Source: Deroplatys truncata (taxonomy: Eukaryota > Arthropoda > Insecta > Mantodea > Mantidae). Taken from it: 64,000 bases of DNA. How positions within the stretch are numbered: the stretch's first letter is position 1; every line of letters starts with the position of its first letter. The notes beneath the pieces are model-generated. The model made no database searches and was not told the origin of the DNA. It was given only the letters and a program-made list of their open reading frames with translations. The DNA is taken from the NCBI GenBank assembly GCA_030765065.1, contig CM060978.1, positions 117,086,192 through 117,150,191 of the forward strand. Reading direction: 5' to 3'. The position numbers and the translations under genes are program-made. Below are positions 1 through 10,316 of the stretch, piece after piece.

Positions 1-1925
1 ACTCAAGTTTTCCATCTCATGTAAAGAAAATTATTAACACACCTAGAAATGGCTGGTTAACACAAGGTATTAAGATAACCTGCAAACACAAAAGAGAACA
101 CTACATGGCTAATAGAGAAAGCAACTGTGAGAAACATAGACAACACTATAAAGAATATTGTAAAATTCTAAAAAAGGTTATAAATGTAGCTAAAACACTC
201 TGCTATGAAAAGCAGATAGAGTCCTCAAATAACAAGCCTAATACAATATGGAAAATTATAAAAAAAGAGACTGGTAAACGTCACACAAAAAATTAAATAA
301 AAGAAATTACAGTAAATCATATCACCACAAAAGAACCACAACAAATAGCAACATTATTTAATGAGTATTATATTCAGTTAGCAGAAAATTTACTGTTACA
401 GGCCAAACAACATGTGGAGGACCCTATTTCATATTTGAAAAAAGCAAGCTTAGAACAGCCTACTTGTATAAAAATAGTACCCATGAGCACAACAGAAGTA
501 AGTAAAATAATAAAATCCCTCAAAAGCAAGAATTCATCGGGTTATGACGAAATAACTACTGAGATATTAAAACTATGCGCCGATAAAATTAGCAAACCTT
601 TAAGTCATATGTGTAACTTCTCCTTTGTAACAGGGACTTTTCCTGACAGGCTAAAATATTCTATAGTTAAACCATATACAAGAAAGGGCAAAAGTCACAA
701 CTGTCAAACTATAGACCAGTATCATTACTAACTGCTTTCTCCAAAGTATTTGAAAAACTTATGTTAAAACGAATATGTCACCACCTAATTAAAAAATAAT
801 ATTTTAGCAGAGGAAGAGTCTGGATTTAGGAAAAACATGTCAACCAATGATGCCACTTTCAACTTAACGAATGAAATTTTGAAATCACTTGATAATAAAT
901 GTAACACACTAGGAATATTCTATGATCTATCAAAAGCATTTGACTTGTAATTCATAACATACTCTTATCAAAATTATCATATTATGGCATTAAGAATAAA
1001 ACATATCAATGGATTCCATCTTACCTATCAGACAGACATCAAAAGGTCAATAAATTCTGCAGATAATTCCAAAACATATTCCAAATGGTCAGAAATAAAG
1101 CATGGTGTTCCACAAGGTTCGATTTTGGGTCCATTATTGTTTCTAATATATGTCAATGACCTCAGAGTAATAAATGAACATGCCCACCCAGTTCTCTTTG
1201 CAGATGATACAAGTATTATAATTAAAGAACACAACATCAGTTGCCTCTCAAGAGTTATCCAATAGTATTTTCAGTGTGCTAAATAATTGGTTCGATAGTA
1301 AGAAAATTCATATTAACTTTGAAAGAACTAAATATATCAATTTTCGCACAAAAAATAAAAGTATTGCAGACATAAGAATTGAACATGAAGGCAATGAAAT
1401 TACTGTAACTTGTAACACAAAATTTCTTGGTCTTATTATAGATGATAATATGAATTGGAAAGACCATACTGACTACATCCTACCGAAACAACTCTGCTTG
1501 TTTTGCAGTTAGATCATTAGTTCATTTTACAAATAAAAGCATCCTAAAAACAGTATATTATGACTTATGGAATAACATTTTGGGGAAATTCAGTAGACGC
1601 AAAAAAAAAAAAAAATTCTTTTACAAAAAAAGGTAATAAGAATAATGGCAGGCGAAAAAGCAATCAACTCATTGTAAACCACTATTCAAAACATTTGGAA
1701 TTTTACCATTAGCCTGTGAGTATATTTTAGCTATACTTTTAACCATGGTTGACCACCCAGAAGTGTTCATAAAAAATTCAGACATATACAACAAACCAGA
1801 AATGGGCAGGACTTATACAGGCCAAGCAATAACCTACAAGTATTCCAAAATGGGGCTTATTACAATGGTATAGTATTATTTAATTCATTTCCATCATATA
1901 TTAAGGAACTGAAAACTAATAAAAA
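1..1925 (+). mobile_element. Broken Jockey-like LINE, 3' part of ORF2
   Basis: The plus strand holds pieces of one reverse transcriptase in shifting frames (105-296, 414-731, 984-1265, 1276-1512). Seen directly: a GYDEITTEILK block with FPDRLKYSIVKP downstream, then a fragment of the SLLTAFSKVFEKL type, a degraded LSKAFD, HGVPQGSILGPLLFLIYVND (fingers and palm), the catalytic FADDTSI box near 1200, and NTKFLGLIIDDNMNWKDH in the thumb. These are typical of Jockey-group non-LTR elements of arthropods. At least four frame changes or stops interrupt it, so it is dead. The 5' part lies beyond the window edge, and the 3' end is abutted by a family A repeat at about 1926. Confidence 0.85.
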
Positions 1926-3163
1926 AATCTGATGTGTTACACTCACATGACTTTCTCTACTCTTGTACAAACTATTTTTACAAACGCTTATTCTCCATCT
2001 ACTTAATGTTAATCTAGATAAACACTTGCAGACTCTTATCTTATTGTTAATTTTCTTGTAGATGTAAGGGGAATATATATTTACAAGGGCAATATAGAAA
2101 TACAGAAGCCTTTAAGCACATACATATCTCTTAATAGCGGGTTGCTAGGTGCAGCACCATTCCCTTTGCCATAAATTAATACTCTTTGCATATTCAAGAC
2201 AAAAAATGAATAATGAATTCCCATTTGAGAAAATAAGTACTGAAAAATTTAAGGGAATAACAAGCAATATCTTGAAAATGGTTCACTCAGGAAAAAAAAT
2301 GTATATGACATAAATTGTGTATTTTAACGCTATCTACATTTTTTATGTAGTAAAATGTTGTCTATCTCTTATGGTTTACCAGATATGCAAAAGTCGTTCA
2401 CAATGAAGTATACTTTTGGAGACATTCCCAGAAGATTCAAGATATACATTTTATTTGTCATGAAAATATCTTAAACATTCATTCATTATCTGTTTACCTT
2501 CCTCTTATGTAGGACTTACACCCCCCAGGACTTACAAGCGGATGCCTGGGGTCAGAGGCCTGTCGAGGAGCAGACACTCATGGATCAGACAGAACATCCA
2601 GGATGGGTGATCAGCCCGATGCCTGGTATGGGATGAAGGAAGTAGATGAAATGGATGAAAGGAAAGGTGATGATGGAGCAGTTGGTGGAATGAATGGCGG
2701 GGGAAACCGGAGAAAACCCGTCCCGACGCCGCTTCGTCCACCACAAATCCCACATGCAGGTCCCTGGGATTGAACCCGGGCCGCCTCGGTGGGAGGCGAG
2801 CGGTCTAACCACTTGGCCACGGCGCCGCGAAAATATCTTAAACATGATATTTTAATCAAAATCATTACAGCCATTTTTGAGAAATCTTCTATGTAAAGGG
2901 TAATCTGGGGTGGGGGGATTTTCTTGAAAACCTTCGTGTAGCATCTCTGGAAGATACTGAACCTAAATACCAAGTTGGGTGTTTATCCGACTGTTCGTTT
3001 CTGAGTTATGCTGTTCACAGACACACACATGGACATGTTTCCAAAAATGCTTTTTTTGGATTCAGGGGATCTTAAAACATGTATTTCCGGTGAAATCTCG
3101 GTATCGAATTTTTGGGTGGAATACAATACTTCCCCTACTTACTATATGTAGTAGAGAAAGTAA
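1926..3163 (+). repeat. Family A interspersed repeat, copy A1 (split by a SINE)
   Basis: This is a near full-length copy of an unclassified repeat seen about a dozen times here. It begins with an A-run and TCTGATGTGTTACACTCACA, has a conserved GGGGTGGGGGGATTTTCTTG block near its 3' third, a variable CA tract, and ends at GTAGTAGAGAAAGTAA. ACTTTCTCTACT lies inverted close to both ends. Without the 350 bp SINE (2479-2828) and its second target copy it is about 0.87 kb. Short ORFs inside it recur in other copies only as drifting translations, so I read it as non-coding. Confidence 0.85.
2479..2828 (-). mobile_element. tRNA-derived SINE inserted in family A
   Basis: Read on the minus strand, the head at 2828 carries an RNA polymerase III A box (TGGCCAAGTGG) and a B box (GGGTTCAATCC) spaced as in a tRNA. 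A non-tRNA body and an ATGA-rich tail follow. A perfect 17-bp target duplication, GAAAATATCTTAAACAT, lies at 2462-2478 and 2829-2845. It is exactly the sequence that uninterrupted family A copies have once. The insertion is therefore younger than copy A1. The intact promoter boxes and clean duplication suggest a fairly young SINE. Confidence 0.92.
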
Positions 3164-4050
3164 TAAATTCAAGTTAGCATTGAAAATATATCTCATCACT
3201 CACACCTTCTATACAAAGGAGGATTTCTTTCATTCAAAAAAATAACCAACTATAAATGCATTAAGTATAAATAATATTGTTTTAAAATTTTTTAGATCTA
3301 ACGTACTCTACATAAGAACTACAATTTATTTACATACAAGTACACAATGTAATTATGTATTTATGACGTAATCTACATCCTAGAGTAGACTAGCTTTCTT
3401 TAAGCTGGTCTAGCTCACTATAGGGTCTACAGATTGAGATGTTATGTTATGAGCAAAGGAACTGTTGAAACTTCAGTAAATAAGATACAAAACTTGTTAA
3501 CCTGATCTATGATTGGTCTAAGATTTGGAGAGTAAAGATGAATCCCCAGAAATCTAAAATAGTAATATTTACATACAAAAAGCATATCCAACATCCTGTT
3601 TTCTTTGGAACAGAAATCATTGCAGAGAACTAAAGAGTAAGATACAGCCTTTCTTTTTTTTTGGGGGGGGGGATATTTTTAATGTAGCGAAAAAGCCTTT
3701 ACTGCATTCAAGGATTGTCTTAAATTCAAAATGAGTGTCAATTACCCATGCAGTCTTGACTTTTACTGCAATTTATATTTGCCTACCTGTGTTCTAGAGG
3801 ACTATTATTTACCAAAAATAGCAATTTTACAGGTTCCTCTGGTCTTCAGGGAATTTAAATGCCTGTTTACAATTTTTAGAGATATACTTCCAACTTTAAC
3901 TCTTGATTAAGAATAAATAGCAAGGGTAGCTTCAAGGTCAGAAAAGTTATATACACATAATTCACCTCAAAATTACAGCTTTGTAACCACTCTTTAACAT
4001 ATCTCACAGTCTGAATGTCGTTAATAATGAAGATCTGAAAAAACTTTTTC
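3164..4050. other. AT-rich spacer without recognised gene
   Basis: I see no convincing coding sequence. There is a poly(T)/poly(G) run near 3653-3671 and a small stem (about ten bases each side) near 3388-3412. The stretch lies downstream of DUSP19 and may include its distal 3' flank. Confidence 0.5.
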
Positions 4051-4057
4051 TTATGCA

Positions 4058-4063
4058 TTTATT
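4058..4063 (-). terminator. Candidate poly(A) signal of DUSP19
   Basis: The minus strand reads AATAAA about 72 bases after the DUSP19 stop codon. It is the nearest canonical signal downstream and its spacing fits a short 3' UTR. No transcript evidence is available. Confidence 0.45.
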
Positions 4064-4134
4064 ACCACTGATGCTATTAACTGACATATTGAATTGCAAA
4101 CATGTTGGCTTTCTATGAATACATTTAAGCAAAC

Positions 4135-4752
4135 TTATTTAAAGCCAGCCTCAAGAATTTTTTCATATTCTAAGAGTTGATTTACAAATCCTGCATTAGG
4201 TTTTATGCAGTTTCTTTTTTCTTTCAAATACGTATATGCTTCACTGTATTTCATTCTTTCAGTATTCATTAGGTAAGCTATTATAACTGATGCTGATCTT
4301 GAAACACCTGCATTACAATGAACAAGAATATTTCCACCTGCTTCCCTTGCACAGTCTATGATGTGGAAGCAGTGTTGCAGATGGTGTAGCATATTTGTTT
4401 CAGGAGTGTCCAACAATTCAATACAGTGATATATTACCAAGTCATTCAATTTAGGAGCTTGTACTCCAAGGCTAAGCACATGGGTGATGCAGTGGCATTT
4501 CAGCAGCTCAGTATCTGTAGCTATATCCTGAGAGCCCATATAAAGTCCTGGTAATATTTGCACCACTTGAAGATCAGGTTTAGTATCTACAACAAAACCA
4601 ATTTTTAGTGGTGAAGCATCCAATGGTGTAACAGCTGTACTTCCATCTGCATTAAGTTTCTCCTTGAAACAGCGTCCAGATGGCATGGTAACAGTTGTTT
4701 CACATGGCTGAAGTTGTTTTTTGCAGTGTTGCAATTGCTCTTGAAAGTTCAT
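4135..4752 (-). CDS. DUSP19: Dual-specificity protein phosphatase 19-like
   Basis: A 205-residue uninterrupted ORF. The dual-specificity phosphatase fold spans about residues 60-200. The signature HCNAGVSRS at 145-153 supplies the catalytic Cys146 and the phosphate-binding Arg152 (HCX5R), and Asp115 in LLDTPETN fits the general acid. The N-terminal half (MNFQEQLQHC... and DLQVVQILPGLYMGSQD) and the C-terminal NPNAGF-like block (KPNAGFVNQLLEYE) align in my memory with vertebrate DUSP19 (about 217 residues), so it looks full length. DUSP19-type enzymes dephosphorylate Ser/Thr and Tyr and are linked to JNK pathway control. I chose the first Met after a stop-rich leader. A good 3' splice site (TTTCAG) at 4857-4859 shows that the ORF exon has a 5' leader and at least one upstream exon. 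Substrate assignment is inference. Confidence 0.9.
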   Translation of the reverse strand: MNFQEQLQHCKKQLQPCETTVTMPSGRCFKEKLNADGSTAVTPLDASPLKIGFVVDTKPDLQVVQILPGLYMGSQDIATDTELLKCHCITHVLSLGVQAPKLNDLVIYHCIELLDTPETNMLHHLQHCFHIIDCAREAGGNILVHCNAGVSRSASVIIAYLMNTERMKYSEAYTYLKEKRNCIKPNAGFVNQLLEYEKILEAGFK

Positions 4753-4794
4753 TGCAATTCCTACAGAAGTTCAAATGATCTGCTACTGTTCATT

Positions 4795-4856
4795 TCACAC
4801 TCCTTTAATAAAATTCTGAGGATTTATATTTGCTGGCTGCTCTGAACGATTTTCAT
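4795..4856 (-). CDS. Candidate C-terminal exon of an upstream open frame
   Basis: Directly after the splice acceptor at 4857-4859, one frame stays open and reads DENRSEQPANINPQNFIKGV before a TGA at 4795-4797. The first codon is completed by one base from the candidate exon at 5171-5246. It has the look of a natural protein end, but I do not recognise the family. A ten-codon mini-frame (MNSSRSFELL) starts two bases after the TGA, and DUSP19 starts 42 bases after it. It may equally be untranslated DUSP19 leader that happens to be open. Confidence 0.3.
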
Positions 4857-5170
4857 CTGAAACAAGAATATTTTAAGTATTGAAAAATATTCACTATATT
4901 CAAAGCTTAACACAACTAAACTTTGGATTACTAACATTGCTTAATAATCAGACACTTGTCAAAGATAGGAGCAATTGTAAGTGAAACAAAGTCAGTGAGT
5001 ATAACAACAGGTAAGTGGTGCTGTGTTGTAACACAATTCTTTTGTAGATCACTTGCATCTCACAGTTCATGAGAAATAAGAGATCGTAAAGAAGTAGACT
5101 GAAAATGTTAAAATTGTGGTACATATAATATGTTTCAATATATAGACAACATCTAACTTAACACTTTCAC

Positions 5171-5246
5171 CATTATTCATAAAATTATTTGCCAACTTGC
5201 TATCTTCTGTTTTTATAGATGGAATGCTAGCATGTGAAGATGAAAA
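5171..5246 (-). CDS. Candidate internal exon upstream of DUSP19
   Basis: On the minus strand an acceptor (CATGCAG) precedes 76 bases that read FSSSHASIPSIKTEDSKL and on to NNFMNN, followed by a donor G|GTGAAA. The single leftover base joins in phase with the open frame beginning at 4856. The composition is protein-like (Ser, Thr, Asn, acidic) but no domain is visible. Support rests on splice-site form and phase only. Confidence 0.27.
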
Positions 5247-5299
5247 CTGCATGAGTTTTAAAAACAAACATGCTCTTGATTTACCTTATTTCGTCTTTT

Positions 5300-5300
<1 letters not shown>

Positions 5301-5335
<35 letters not shown>
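5301..5335. repeat. (TAA)n microsatellite
   Basis: Uninterrupted TAA repeat of about eleven units. Confidence 0.95.
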
Positions 5336-5337
<2 letters not shown>

Positions 5338-5594
5338 AACAAAAATAGGGTATTGTCAGCTGAGATGTATAATTTTTAATTTTAAGCTAATTTGTACATA
5401 AAATTTGTTTCTTGCTTACACTATAATAGTGCTGTGGTAAACTTTTTGGTTTCTCTTTTTTTAAATGGAACAAACAAGAATGCTTTGTTAATATGTGTAA
5501 ATATTGCAGACTATTTTGCATCATGGCATCGCTTATGGGCTTGTGAATAAACAGTTACTCAGGGTGAAAAAATTTCTGTAACAATAATTTGTTA

Positions 5595-5861
5595 CGTTGA
5601 TATTGTAATGAAAAGAAGCTAGAAACAGTGATGTGTATTGAATTTATTTAAAGGTGAGTCGGAATTGTAACACTAACATCACTTAAGTTTACTCACTTAA
5701 CATGTTTCGGGAAACCGTTGTTCCCATCCTCAGAAGGTTATCTCGACATAATCTCGACGTCGAGATAACCTTCTGAGGATGGGAACAACGGTTTCCCGAA
5801 ACATGTTAAGTGAGTAAACTTAAGTGATGTTAGTGTTACAATTCCGACTCACCTTTAAATA
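5595..5861. mobile_element. Foldback element F1 with hammerhead-like core
   Basis: Two near-perfect inverted arms of 103 bases (5645-5747 and 5759-5861) enclose an 11-base spacer. An asymmetric tail (5595-5644), with GAAGCTAGAAACAGTGATGT, lies on the left only. A 12-bp target duplication, AATAATTTGTTA, flanks the unit (5583-5594 and 5862-5873). In the right arm CTGAGGA (5773-5779), the hairpin GGGAA/TTCCC and GAAAC (5798-5802) match the conserved core layout of a hammerhead ribozyme; the left arm has the same on the other strand. I infer descent from Penelope-type termini. Confidence 0.85.
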
Positions 5862-6112
5862 AATAATTTGTTAGTTTGGTAGGAGTGCTGCAGTTATTCC
5901 TTACATACTTTATTTAGCATGTATCACATAACTATTTTATTTTTAGATGTGTATATTTCAGTTTGAAACCATGAATGATGTGGTGCAATCCTATACATAA
6001 AATCGCTTGTTTTGCTTTGCTGGCATGTATTAAAAGGCACTAACAGCTTGGAAACTATTAGGTTCTATATTCACATGATATGGTATGTTGCATACAGCTT
6101 GGTTTAGCATAA

Positions 6113-6655
6113 AAATCTGATGTGTTACATTCTTTGACTTTCACTACCCTCTCTTCTACAATTCTTATTAAAGCTTATTCTTCCATTTACTTCTTGTTAA
6201 GATAGATGTTGCAAAAACTCTTTTATTACACATTGCATTGTAGGTACAAGAGTGGTACAGAAGGCTTAAGCAATATTTAAAAAGTGGGACGATATCTGTG
6301 GCTTTGAAACTGCACCTTTTTCATAATCACAAGTGAGAAAAGAAAGGCAATAAAGTATTTGAAAATTTAAACCTATAGGTATACAACGAATATCTCCAAA
6401 ATCGAAATACCACAAAAAAATTGTACTTGATGTAAATCCAGTGTTTTAACGAGATATCGTACTCTTTCTGTTTAGTAAGATTTTATCTGTCTTATGATTT
6501 ATAAGCTATTAAAATTATACACACTCATTCAAATGAAGAGGACTTTACAGGCTATTCTTGGAAAATTCAGGTTGTGTTTTATTTGTCATGCAACTATCTA
6601 AAAACATATGGTATTTTAATCAACATTTTTGAGAAAACTAAAAATAACAAGACAG
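6113..6655 (+). repeat. Family A repeat, diverged 3'-truncated copy A2
   Basis: It starts with AAAAATCTGATGTGTTACAT and follows the family A order (the 'gttttaacgagat' block, then the CATATGGTATTTTAATCA block). It fades out before the 3' GTGGGGGG block. It is more diverged than A1, A4, A9 and A13, so probably older. Confidence 0.75.
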
Positions 6656-6744
6656 CTTCTTAGCCCACTCTGAATCAGCTATGTTAAAGTTTTATCTTCC
6701 CACTTATGTATATTGTTGAATTTTAAGTTTTTAAATTGTGGAAA

Positions 6745-6935
6745 ACAATGGAATTAATTGTTCTTTCACACAAGCCGTGTGTTGGACAGGGTTGGAAAGG
6801 TAGAATCAGATGACTGAAAAATTCAATGCCATAGCCAGGATTTGAACCAGAGATCTCCCGGTCTCCGTCCGGTTGCTCTAACCACTGAGCTACATGGCAA
6901 CATGCCAACATATTAAATTCTCCAACTGATTCGCA
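6745..6935 (-). mobile_element. tRNA-derived SINE, copy 1
   Basis: The minus strand shows an A box (TAGCTCAGTGGTTAGAGC) and a B box (GGTTCAAATCC) at tRNA-like spacing, then a body ending in a run that includes ACAATTAATTCC. A second copy lies 115 bases away at 7050-7235, and both share the upstream flank (CCAACTGATTCGCA). That points to a local duplication of SINE plus flank or to a longer SINE 5' region. Confidence 0.8.
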
Positions 6936-7049
6936 TTTTTCCCAGTAAACCACAAATTGTATTGAGATGTCATACCCCAATGGCAACTTACATTCTTTGT
7001 AAGTACTTTATTCCCGGGCTTTATAGTTGCAACCACTATTAGGTCAATT

Positions 7050-7235
7050 AATGGAATTAATTGCTCTTTCACACAAGCCGTGTGTTGGACAGGGTTGGAA
7101 AGGTAGAATCAGATGACTGAAAAATTCAATGCCATAGCCGGGATTTGAACCACAGATCTCCCAGTCTCTGTCCGATTGCTCTAACCCTGAGCTACCATGG
7201 CAACATGACATTAAATTCTCCAACTGATTCGCAAT
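7050..7235 (-). mobile_element. tRNA-derived SINE, copy 2 (duplicate of 6745-6935)
   Basis: Same head, body and flank as copy 1 with a handful of substitutions and small indels. The A and B boxes are slightly degraded. The same body recurs as a headless relic at 45735-45855. Confidence 0.78.
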
Positions 7236-7344
7236 ATAGCAGCTTTTATAGAACTTATTAACTAATAATATTTTTGCAACTGATGTGCTTATACTACGTG
7301 GTTCAGTAAGACTTTGTTTTCATTAGTTTTTTTTTTTTTTTTTT

Positions 7345-8290
7345 ATTTGCAACAGGAAATATACCACATTAGTTACAATTGCTTTTTATTGACATAGTCT
7401 CTATTTGAATTATGAAATTTCCTCCACCAAGATGTAAGAGCCTTTATACTGCTGCAGTACCATTCAGTTGGTTTCCTTCTCACTCACATCTGGAATTCAC
7501 CCAGAACCTCCCCACTCATGTAAAATTGCCTTCCAAGGAATGCATCTTTAAGGGGGACAAGCAAATAAAAGTCTGGTGTTGCAAGATCCAGGCTGTATGG
7601 TGAATGAGAACAAACAGTCCATCTAAGTTTCGTAATTGTTTAAAAAATGCACAGGCTTGTGTGTGGTGTAGCGAATAAAGATGTTGATATCTTTATGGGG
7701 ATAAACGTGCAGAGATCACTTCTTCAGTTTTTTCATCTTGATTTTGAGGTTATGTGTGACCAGCAGCATACAAATGTATCATCAGAATCCCAGAAGAATG
7801 AAGCCACATAATCTTACTGTCTAAGGGATCCTAATTTGAACTTTGCTTCTGATTGTGAGGAGAATTAATATGATGCCACTCCATGAACTGTCATTTGATT
7901 TCTGGCTCAAAATGATGAATCTATGTTGCATCTGCTGTGACAATTTTGGATAAGAAATCATCAGCCTTTGATATTCAATCTGCACAAATGGTTCTCCTTT
8001 TCTTATTGGTGTCTGCCAACTGTGGGCACACTTGCAACAAACCTTTGGATATCTTAAGCAACAGATAATTGTGTTGGCATTATCCACAGAAATGTCAAGT
8101 TGAGTAGCCACTACTTTCGTTGTCATTCACCTATAATCGCAAATAAGCCAGTCTGCACATTGAACTGTTGCCGATGTCACAGCTGCATGCAGCCATCCCA
8201 AATGTTGAAGATCTGACAGTCTCATTTTATTTCAGATGGCGATACTCTACTTACTCAATGACTGACCATACTACTGTCTACTGCCTGATC
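7345..8290 (-). pseudogene. Mariner-type transposase relic
   Basis: Minus-strand translation in several frames follows a mariner transposase. A helix-turn-helix part with VATQLDIS near 8100 is followed by a patch equivalent to the region around the first catalytic Asp (SKIVTADATQIHHFEPEIK, in a second frame), then the FWD/GVI patch near 7780. A C-terminal fragment near 7400-7480 resembles the usual 'LPKRWQKC...GDYVEK' end. Many frame breaks are present and no clear terminal repeats were found. It is a different, older copy than the mariner at 31823. Confidence 0.6.
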
Positions 8291-8758
8291 TCTATAGACT
8301 TTTTTAAGTGCATGTGAATGTTTGCAACAGTCTCCTACTTCACAAAATGAAATTAAAACACATACATGTGCATTAGCCACATTTTTAACAAAAATATTAT
8401 GCATTCATGAAAACAATTATGAAACTTTTTAGCATTGTTAAGGAAGGTTTGTAGTGCTATATGTAAAATTTTCCTCTGTGTGTGCGTGCGTGCGTGTTTG
8501 TTTTTTAAATTCACCCTAGTATCATCGGCAAGACCAGTGGCACAGCTAGGTTCTCAGAGGCCCCTGACTGCAATTTCCAAACATGAATTCAGATAGTTTT
8601 AAATCTTATTTAGGAGGCATTATACAGAATTAGATTTAAGCATTCATAAACAATGCTGTATGGTTTTACAAATCCAAAGAACAATGGTATCAAATAATGT
8701 AATGTTATTTGTTTGATATAGATTTCTATACAGTTAAAAGGTTTGACACTCATTTATT

Positions 8759-8907
8759 AATTAATTTTGAAGATTCAGAAGCTAGTAACAGTGATGTGTC
8801 ATAATTTAAAATAAAGAGAGTTGGAGGTTGTTACACTACATCACTAAAAGGTTCATATGAATTTTTTAGTGATGTAGTGTAACAACCTCCAACTCTCTTT
8901 ATTTTAA
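8759..8907. mobile_element. Foldback element F3 (short arms)
   Basis: Inverted arms of about 42 bases (8806-8848 and 8866-8907) with the sequence GGAGGTTGTTACACTACATC, plus a left asymmetric tail containing GAAGCTAGTAACAGTGATG. An 11-bp target duplication, ACTCATTTATT, flanks it (8748-8758 and 8908-8918). It is an internally deleted relative of F4 (39920-40583): same tail and outer arms, but without the hammerhead-like core. Confidence 0.85.
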
Positions 8908-8982
8908 ACTCATTTATTGTTACAAGATGAACAGGTTCAGAAAAGGTGTTATTTAAGATCTTACCAAATGCTTTTCAAAATA

Positions 8983-8983
8983 C

Positions 8984-9076
<93 letters not shown>
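8983..9076. repeat. (AAT)n microsatellite
   Basis: About 31 uninterrupted AAT units directly abutting the 5' end of family A copy A3. The poly-Asn ORF read through it is an artefact. Confidence 0.97.
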
Positions 9077-9866
9077 GAGATGTTGCATTCACAGGACCTT
9101 CTCTACCCTCTATTATTTATTAGTGGGTATATAAACTATTCTTATGAAAGTTTATTTTTCTATCTACTTCATTTTAATTTATATAAACCTTTGCAGAAAT
9201 AGCTACATTACACATATGTTATAGATACAGAAGAAATAGCCAGTCAAATTTTTGAGAACTGTAAGCTATATTGGCCTTAAAAGTCTCTTTTTACATGCAA
9301 TCATGAGAAACAATTGAATATTGAAAGGACTGACAAAGTATTGAATAACTCAAACCATTAATAGGGGATATCTTGGAAATGGCTTACTACACAAAATGTC
9401 ATTTGGAATAAATTGTGTGTTTTAAAGAGATCTACATTATCTGAATAGTACATTCTTGTGTATCACTTAACATTTACCAGTTGTACAAGATTATTATAAC
9501 ATTCCTTCCAAATAAAGAGGATTTCATAGGCTATTCTGAGAAAATTCAAGATATACATTTTGTCGTGTAAATATCTTTAATATGTGGTATTTTAATCAGT
9601 TGTTATAGCCATTTTTGAAAAAATAAAAATTTCAAAAAATCTTCTTGTCACATCTTTAGAAGATATAAATTTAAATAGTTATTTTTCATATTTCAGTTGG
9701 CTGCTCACACACACACACACACACATATCTTCTTATAAAATGTGTTTGTTTTTTTGGATTCAGGGAGTCTCAAAATGTGTATTTCTGGTGAAATCTTGGT
9801 ATCAAATTTTTGGGTGAAATACAACTTCCTCTACTTACTATGGTAACAGAGAGAGTAATAACTTAG
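9077..9866 (+). repeat. Family A repeat, diverged copy A3
   Basis: It starts GATGTTGCATTCACAGGACC, carries the family A internal blocks, a CA tract at 9711-9725 and the 3' block GGTATCAAATTTTTGGGTG, and ends at ACAGAGAGAGTAA. It is nested within the hAT fossil. Confidence 0.8.
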
Positions 9867-10117
9867 TGGAACCATGGAAAAATAAAATGAACTTTTTATA
9901 AAATTAAGATAATATTATTCAACTATGTCACTAATAAATGTTAATTAATTTTAAAAGAAAAATTTTAAATCATTAAAAAACAAAAACTAAAATTTAACAA
10001 AGCTTGAAGTCCAAATATTCTTGATATCAGGAAAATAAATTATTTATTCAACAGTAAAAAAAAACCATGTTTCTTGATTGTATACTGACAAAGAAACTGC
10101 CAACTTTATCAATGTTA

Positions 10118-10316
10118 TCCGTCATTTTCTATTGACATTAGAGCCAAATCATTTATGCATTCTTGAGTCATAGAACTTCTAAGGTAGTTTTTGATCAATT
10201 TTAATTTAGAAGATGATCTTTCAGCTTTGCCACTCTAATAGGAACAGTTAAGTGTATACAACATGCAATACATACATCAGGATAGGCAGAAGTCAAAGGG
10301 CTATGTTCATTCAACA
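10118..10316 (-). pseudogene. hAT transposase C-terminal dimerisation fragment
   Basis: Minus-strand reading gives SPLTSAYPDVCIACCIHLTV in one frame and, after one shift, SKLKLIKNYLRSSMTQECIN and LALMSIEND. This pattern (AYP..., S-KLKLIK-YLRS-M-QERL--LA--SIE) is the conserved hAT dimerisation region of ZMYM1-like transposases. At least one frameshift and the loss of most upstream domains make it dead. Confidence 0.75.

Noticed and set aside
2750-2828. Possible functional tRNA gene
   Set aside because: A and B boxes fit, but the sequence lacks a complete cloverleaf and runs into a SINE body with target duplications.
2979-3245. Recurring ORF reading RLFVSELCCSQTHT in several family A copies
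   Set aside because: The frame and length differ from copy to copy and contain the variable CA tract; no conserved start or stop. Treated as non-coding repeat.
5773-5802. A complete active hammerhead ribozyme in F1
   Set aside because: The core and stem II are clear, but I could not place a convincing stem I with a proper NUH cleavage site within one arm; only a hammerhead-like core is claimed.
8917-9123. Poly-asparagine ORF on the plus strand
   Set aside because: It is only the AAT microsatellite in translation; flanking residues show no domain.
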